64,000 bases of DNA from Synanceia verrucosa (Eukaryota > Chordata > Actinopteri > Perciformes > Synanceiidae), in the NCBI GenBank assembly GCA_029721515.1, contig CM056562.1, forward strand, positions 17,305,335-17,369,334, read 5' to 3'. Positions 59,408-64,000 of the stretch are shown in pieces. Each line of letters begins with the position of its first letter. The stretch's first letter is position 1. Both the position numbers and the translations under genes were made by a program. The notes under the pieces were generated by a model. It did not search any database. It worked only from the letters and a program-made list of their open reading frames with translations, and had not been told where the DNA came from.

Positions 59408-60640
59408 GTGAGGACCAACGCTTTCGCATTTATTGCAGTGGTTTGTTCCAATATTTTTTTTAAATTATAGATAAGCTTTTATTGCTGCTTGTCACATCTG
59501 CAGGGTTTTCAGTTTACCAAGTCAGGTCACTGATGATCAGTGTCGTTGCTTCCTTCTCATAATCACATTTTCAAGAGTGGATGACAGTTTAAGCAACAGA
59601 CTGGTGTCTCAAACATTTCCACTATGGGGCGAAGGATCAAAGACCTCATTTATAAGCACCAAATTATAGAGCAATTTATAAGCACCAGAATTGTAGAGCA
59701 GTGTTATAATGGTGCTAGTTTGGAACGCGTCTACCTGGTCTTCATTAAGTGTTCTTGTGGGACTGTTACTCTTAATGGGATGCTGTTCCAATTTCTTATG
59801 GCCTCTAGTGGTATATACAGTACAAGGTATATAAACCTTCACTAAATTCTAGTCCTTTATGGTAATCTGTGACCTTAATTCATCTCTTTTGGTGACATTA
59901 ACAGCACAGAGATGGCTTTTGAAACAAATTGGCTGTTCATTTATACTGTCCTGTGTTGTATAGCAGTCAAAAAAACACAACGATGGAGAAGAGCAGGGTG
60001 GACTCTAACACCTTTAATAATCTCTAGAATTCTTATTTCCAAACATTTGCTAATCAGTGAATGATATATGACAGATTATGGTCATTTTGTGCTGAAGTTT
60101 TCATTCCTCTGCTAGGGGAAGTTGTAAGCAAATTTACAAATGATCATGAAAGGCAAATGATAAGCATTGATCGATTCACTGTCTGATCTCTAGCTATCTG
60201 AGGCAGTAAATTATGGTGGTGTTGATGATTTTTGACCATGTGTCTTTGTGATTATTCAGACAAGCATTCAGGGGAGCAGTTCGGAGGGTACAAATAATAT
60301 AAGAAGCTGTCCTTCCTGCTCCCAATACAATGCTTGTTTTGTGGTGTTAGATAGAAGAGCCACAAGACCAAAAACATCATGAGTAAACACAACCCAAAGT
60401 GGTGATTTAAAAAAAAAATAACAGAAAACAACTGTGAGCAGCTTAAAACTTACCCTTTCTGATGACATCACAGTGATTATTGGCCATTAGAAAGCCAGAT
60501 TACATCATCCTGAAATCTGTCACAGATAATCGGAAATTAAAACAGAACAAAAACCCCTTTGACCCTTTGTGATGGATGTCGTTGCTACATCATAATGTCA
60601 GCTGATGATCTGCTTTTGGTTTCTGTTCCCGGGAGTGCAG
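59408..60640 (+). other. rab11fip2 intron 2
   Basis: No exon or named repeat recognised. A 26-bp tandem duplication occurs at 59649-59674 and 59675-59700, each opening TTTATAAGCACC and ending TAGAGCA. Confidence 0.6.
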
Positions 60641-60977
60641 GCGGCCCTCACAGGCGTTCCCAGAGCGAGGTGCCAGGCTACCAGGACAGCGAGGCACACA
60701 GTGACCCTTTCACTGATATCAGTGACACCCTGCCACAGAAGTATGCCACGCTCCCACGCAACCACAACCCATTTGAGGGGGAGCAAGGGCAGCTGTGGGA
60801 GCGGAAGGAGAAAAAGGAGAAGGTCAGCCTACTGGAACGAGTGACGGGAAAGAAAGAAGGCCGCAAGACCAACAACGGGGGGCGTTCGGGCAGCTCTGGG
60901 GACCTACGATCCCCCAACCCCTTCAGTGGAGACTCTCAAGCAGACACTAACCCGTTCATCGCCAACTACAAAGCTAG
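60641..60977 (+). CDS. rab11fip2: rab11fip2 coding exon 3: three NPF motifs
   Basis: Encodes residues 255-366 and two bases of 367. It begins GPHRRSQSEVPGYQ and contains DTLPQKYATLPRNHNPFEGE, KEKVSLLERVTGKKEGRK and TNPFIANYKA. These align with the human segments recalled as SLPQKFATLPRKKNPFEES, EKVSLFERVTGKKDSR and STNPFTAKFRA. Three Asn-Pro-Phe motifs, the ligands of EH domains (EHD and Reps1 type), fall at about residues 297-299, 347-349 and 358-360. The middle one reads SPNPFSGD where I remember NAF in human. The acceptor is GGGAGTGCAG (AG at 60639-60640) and the donor is GTAGTC at 60978. Confidence 0.94.
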
Positions 60978-62399
60978 GTAGTCTCTCTTTTATTTTACTG
61001 CATGGTGTCAAAATTAAAATGAAACCTTTCCTCTATCTTGCCTTCATAATGTCAGTGCTCTGGTTTCCTTGTAAACAGTCACTTGACCTGTAGCTCTACA
61101 ACTTTTCTCAAAATGCCAGTATTATTAAGTGGATACATCCATTTACACAACATAGATGACCGTAAATACAAAACATCTAATATTAAAGCCATCTTTTTCA
61201 ACTATCTTTCATATTAATCCACCAGTGAGGAAAGAAAGAAGATATTGAATGAGGTACTCCTGATTTTTAAAACACCTTCTTATGTTTATGACTAACCCTG
61301 ACTAATTTTAAAACATCAGTCTGCACCTCAGCACATTCACCCCTAAACTAAATTTCTAGTTTTCAAATAGGTCTGTTCTTTGATAACAACTATAATCCAG
61401 AAGACATTAGAAAAATTAGTGCTAATTGAGTCCAAAATTCCGCCTCCTGAGGCAGCAACCTCTATAAATGTCCTTTTGTGGTTAACATAATGTACAATCG
61501 GTGCTTGTGTATCTTTAAAGTTGACTTAGTACATCTCACATCAATAATGAAACAAGTCACTGCAAGGTTTGTAAGCTGGTGCATTTAAACAGTTGAAATT
61601 TTCATCACAGCCTGACACCAATCAAATGCTCTGGCAAAACAAATCCGGTATCTGGGTCTCACACAACTGTAATAAGCTTGTCCTGTCAATTGAGTCATGC
61701 CTGACCTTACCTTTAAATTTAGTCTCCATCCATGTGGCCAAATGATTCAGCACATACACCGCAGTTACTCATACATTTGTAGCATGTCACTCCTGCATGT
61801 TTTTCATCATATTACCCCATGGGACATCCAGTACTCTGCTACAGGATATTGGTTACAGCATTCCCATCAAGTTTCGAATACCTTGTTGATTAAAATCTAC
61901 TATCTGACAGAGCTCCTTTTCTCTCATTCTGTTTGTTACATGTTGTTGGTTACGTCTATGTCTTGTGTTACATAAAGAGTTGATGATCTCTGTGGCTAAG
62001 TTGTGGTTTATCACAGTGGAAGGTGTCATTAGTGACTCTTTAGAGAGCCTGACTCGATAACGGAGCCCTCTGAGCTATAATAATGAGATCCTCTGCAGAG
62101 ATAGACCACCCAATTAACCACTTATCTCTGTAGGCACTAGTCCATCATCTTTACTGCTGCCTTTGTCATACAGCAACTCAGTGGTCATTTGTAATGTGGT
62201 GCAGGAGTATAAAAAGGTGGTTTATATGTAGGTGTTCAGTTAAAAACATTTTATTTCTTGATGAATCACCATAGATATCCAAATTCAGCAGAGTTAGTGA
62301 TAGACACCTCAGTATTAATGGAATGGTGATGATTGTACCAACAATATTCACTGCAATGCAGTCATGTCAATACTGACTTACTCTCTGATTGCTTTGCAG
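60978..62399 (+). other. rab11fip2 intron 3
   Basis: No exon or named repeat recognised. The sequence is ordinary and AT-rich. It ends in a good acceptor, GATTGCTTTGCAG, at 62399. Confidence 0.5.
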
Positions 62400-62466
62400 T
62401 GATAAAAAGTCAGCAGGACAAGACCTCACATTTGGCCACATAAAGGACTTCTATGGCAACAAAAAG
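62400..62466 (+). CDS. rab11fip2: rab11fip2 coding exon 4 (short, possibly alternative)
   Basis: A 67-nt exon that completes the split codon as Ser and adds 22 residues, DKKSAGQDLTFGHIKDFYGN followed by KK. It has a consensus acceptor and a GTAAGA donor at 62467. The frame is open from exon 3, giving 389 codons so far. I do not recall this peptide in the common human isoform, where the corresponding junction runs into SNIMPSSSF. Since 67 is not a multiple of three, skipping it would change phase unless the next exon is built for that. It may be a constitutive fish exon or an isoform-specific one. The Rab11-binding coiled coil must lie beyond the window. Confidence 0.72.
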
Positions 62467-64000
62467 GTAAGAAAGATGGCCAATGATGCGTTTCGGTGAA
62501 ATTGTAGCTCGTTTTCAGTTCAACCTGACAAAGACTGAGAGATGGATAAAATGAGGAGAAATGACCCGTGGCATTACTTCTTGTGTAGTGTCATGCACAT
62601 TTTTAATTGAGAACTCAAACTTTCATTTTGACATAATAGCAGCTGGTGACATTGATCTCTGAGACCTCTTGGGCATAAAAAAAAAAATCAGATGTGCCAT
62701 TCATCTAATTAGCAGCTGCACACTTCGATCACCATGTCTGATCTGATCATAATTTGAAGTGGTGTGAAATTTCGGTCTGTGAGGTCAGTCATAGCAGTGT
62801 GCTGTGCTTATTCCATAATTGGAGGTTTTTGTTGAGAGAGGGTATTTTTTTAATGATTTTTATTATTTTTTTTACATTATTTATTTATATTATTAGCTGA
62901 ATGTCTTTTTACCATTTTGTATTTAGTTTACATTTTTTTGCCTTTTTAATGTGAAGAAAACTCTGAAATTTGCTGACTATTACACAGCAGAATTGGTATT
63001 TATGATTGAGCAGTGGGAGCAGCAGCTAAAGTGATGCCTAAATGAGAGCGAGAATGCTGATAATAGCTTTCCTCACCTTTCTTTGTGGGTGTTGAGGGCT
63101 GTCGGTATCCACACATGTGCCCCTGTGCATGCCGCAGTGCCTTGCAGAAATGGCAGCTCCCATTTCCACTGCTTCAAGGCCCTAATTAACCACACACAGG
63201 GAGGGGAGGGGGGCAGTGAGAGATTTCAAAGGACTGAGCTTTTAGATTCTCAAAGCTGAGCTCATTAGAAACTGTAATGACACAACTGGAGAATGCCAAG
63301 TGTTCGCCTTATCTTCTCCTCACTACTGATCGCAGAAATTTGGTCATCATTACTTTGCCAATTCACAATCCTTTCCAGGCCTTTGTGACCAGCCACTAAA
63401 GCTCCTGATTATAATGCTGTGTATGTGAGCATGTGCACGTACACATGCTCGTATGTGAAACCAACATCAGTTTGTCCGTTCTCTTATTTCCTCCCGGATG
63501 GCTTAAGTGCAGTATCTTTTAGCGAGCTGTGTGTGTGTGTGTGTGTGTGTGTGCGTGCCTGTGTGCGTGCGTGAGGAATGGGTTACCGAGCTCTGTTCTT
63601 GAAACCCTCCTTACATTGGACATTTAATCTCAGTGGCAAATATTTCATTTTGGTTTGTGTAGCCCCACAGTAGCCCCTGTGCTGTTAGACGCGATAAGAT
63701 ACCTGGTAAGCAGTCCCGCTCCAGGTCTTTCTGCATTGTCTTTACCCAGCAGTGGAGGCTTGAATGGTGCAGGGGAGTGGAAGCTGATAAGTGTGGTATT
63801 TTAAACAGGGTGAAGGCTTTGCTGCTCTATCCGTTCAGGGGAGGATGCCCAGCACTGAAGCGATAAAGTGGTCCCTCATTAAAAACGATTACAGCTCCTC
63901 TCGTAACTGTGCAATATGATCTTCACATACCGTACCACACTGCTCCGTCCAAATAGGTCGTCCTCAAAGAGCAACGCTGGGCCTGAGTTGCATCCTTATT
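62467..64000 (+). other. rab11fip2 intron 4, start (continues past window)
   Basis: No exon recognised up to the edge. Bases 62990-63420 are repeat-free with CCCTAATTAACC and look CNE-like. A (TG)13 tract with GTGC variants lies at 63528-63572. Confidence 0.4.
63528..63572. repeat. (TG)n microsatellite with TGCG interruptions
   Basis: Read directly: a pure TG run to about 63553, then GCGTGCCTGTGTGCGTGCGTG. Confidence 0.93.

Noticed and set aside
58992..59429. 145-codon minus-strand frame opposite rab11fip2 exon 2
   Set aside because: Shadow of the well-supported plus-strand coding exon.

Overview
The window is vertebrate nuclear DNA, most likely from a teleost fish. The genes are spliced into short exons with GT/AG borders and long introns, and CpG is scarce except at one promoter. 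Many dispersed repeats match families I recall from teleost genomes: Tc1-like, hAT-like and piggyBac-like elements, LINE fragments and long CA/GT microsatellites. I see no bacterial-style operon, rRNA, tRNA or CRISPR.

Two protein-coding genes are well supported, both on the + strand and both cut by the window edges. (1) The last four coding exons of fam204a (86-188, 1742-1831, 13457-13566, 13733-13784) encode its conserved C-terminal part and end in a TGA at 13782-13784. The intron at 1832-13456 is unusually large. (2) The first four coding exons of rab11fip2 (55450-55805, 59001-59407, 60641-60977, 62400-62466) encode the C2 domain, the central phosphosite-rich region and three NPF motifs. 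The C-terminal Rab11-binding coiled coil lies beyond the right edge. A CpG-rich promoter with an ETS-CRE composite site sits at about 54131-54250. As I recall it, fam204a and rab11fip2 are also same-strand neighbours on human 10q26, on the emx2/prlhr side, so this looks like ancient synteny.

Between the genes (13.8-54.1 kb) lie about 40 kb with no recognisable protein gene. This stretch alternates low-complexity or AT-rich sequence, repeat insertions and repeat-free blocks rich in homeodomain, POU and SOX-like words that look like conserved non-coding elements. The same texture occurs inside the large fam204a intron (notably 7850-8880) and in rab11fip2 introns. My reading is a regulatory landscape for a developmental gene outside the window, with emx2 the natural candidate. 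That is inference and needs alignment.

Mobile DNA: a hAT-like repeat interrupted by a second one (8897-9573), a mini-transposon with a RecQ-like helicase fragment (16084-16658), a 5'-truncated LINE tail with an exact 10-bp target duplication (18615-18754), a repeat carrying a perfect DR1 nuclear-receptor site (19720-19965), a piggyBac-type element flanked by TTAA (20934-21371), an internally deleted Tc1 copy (26929-27441), a second copy of the inserted hAT-like family (46825-47078) and a LINE reverse-transcriptase remnant (about 51180-51400, minus strand). There are also near-perfect palindromes and hairpins at 19400-19437, 23300-23363 and 10432-10479. I found no convincing undescribed molecular system. 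The most interesting items are the candidate regulatory landscape, the hairpins, the repeat-derived binding sites and two unassigned splice-bounded exon candidates.
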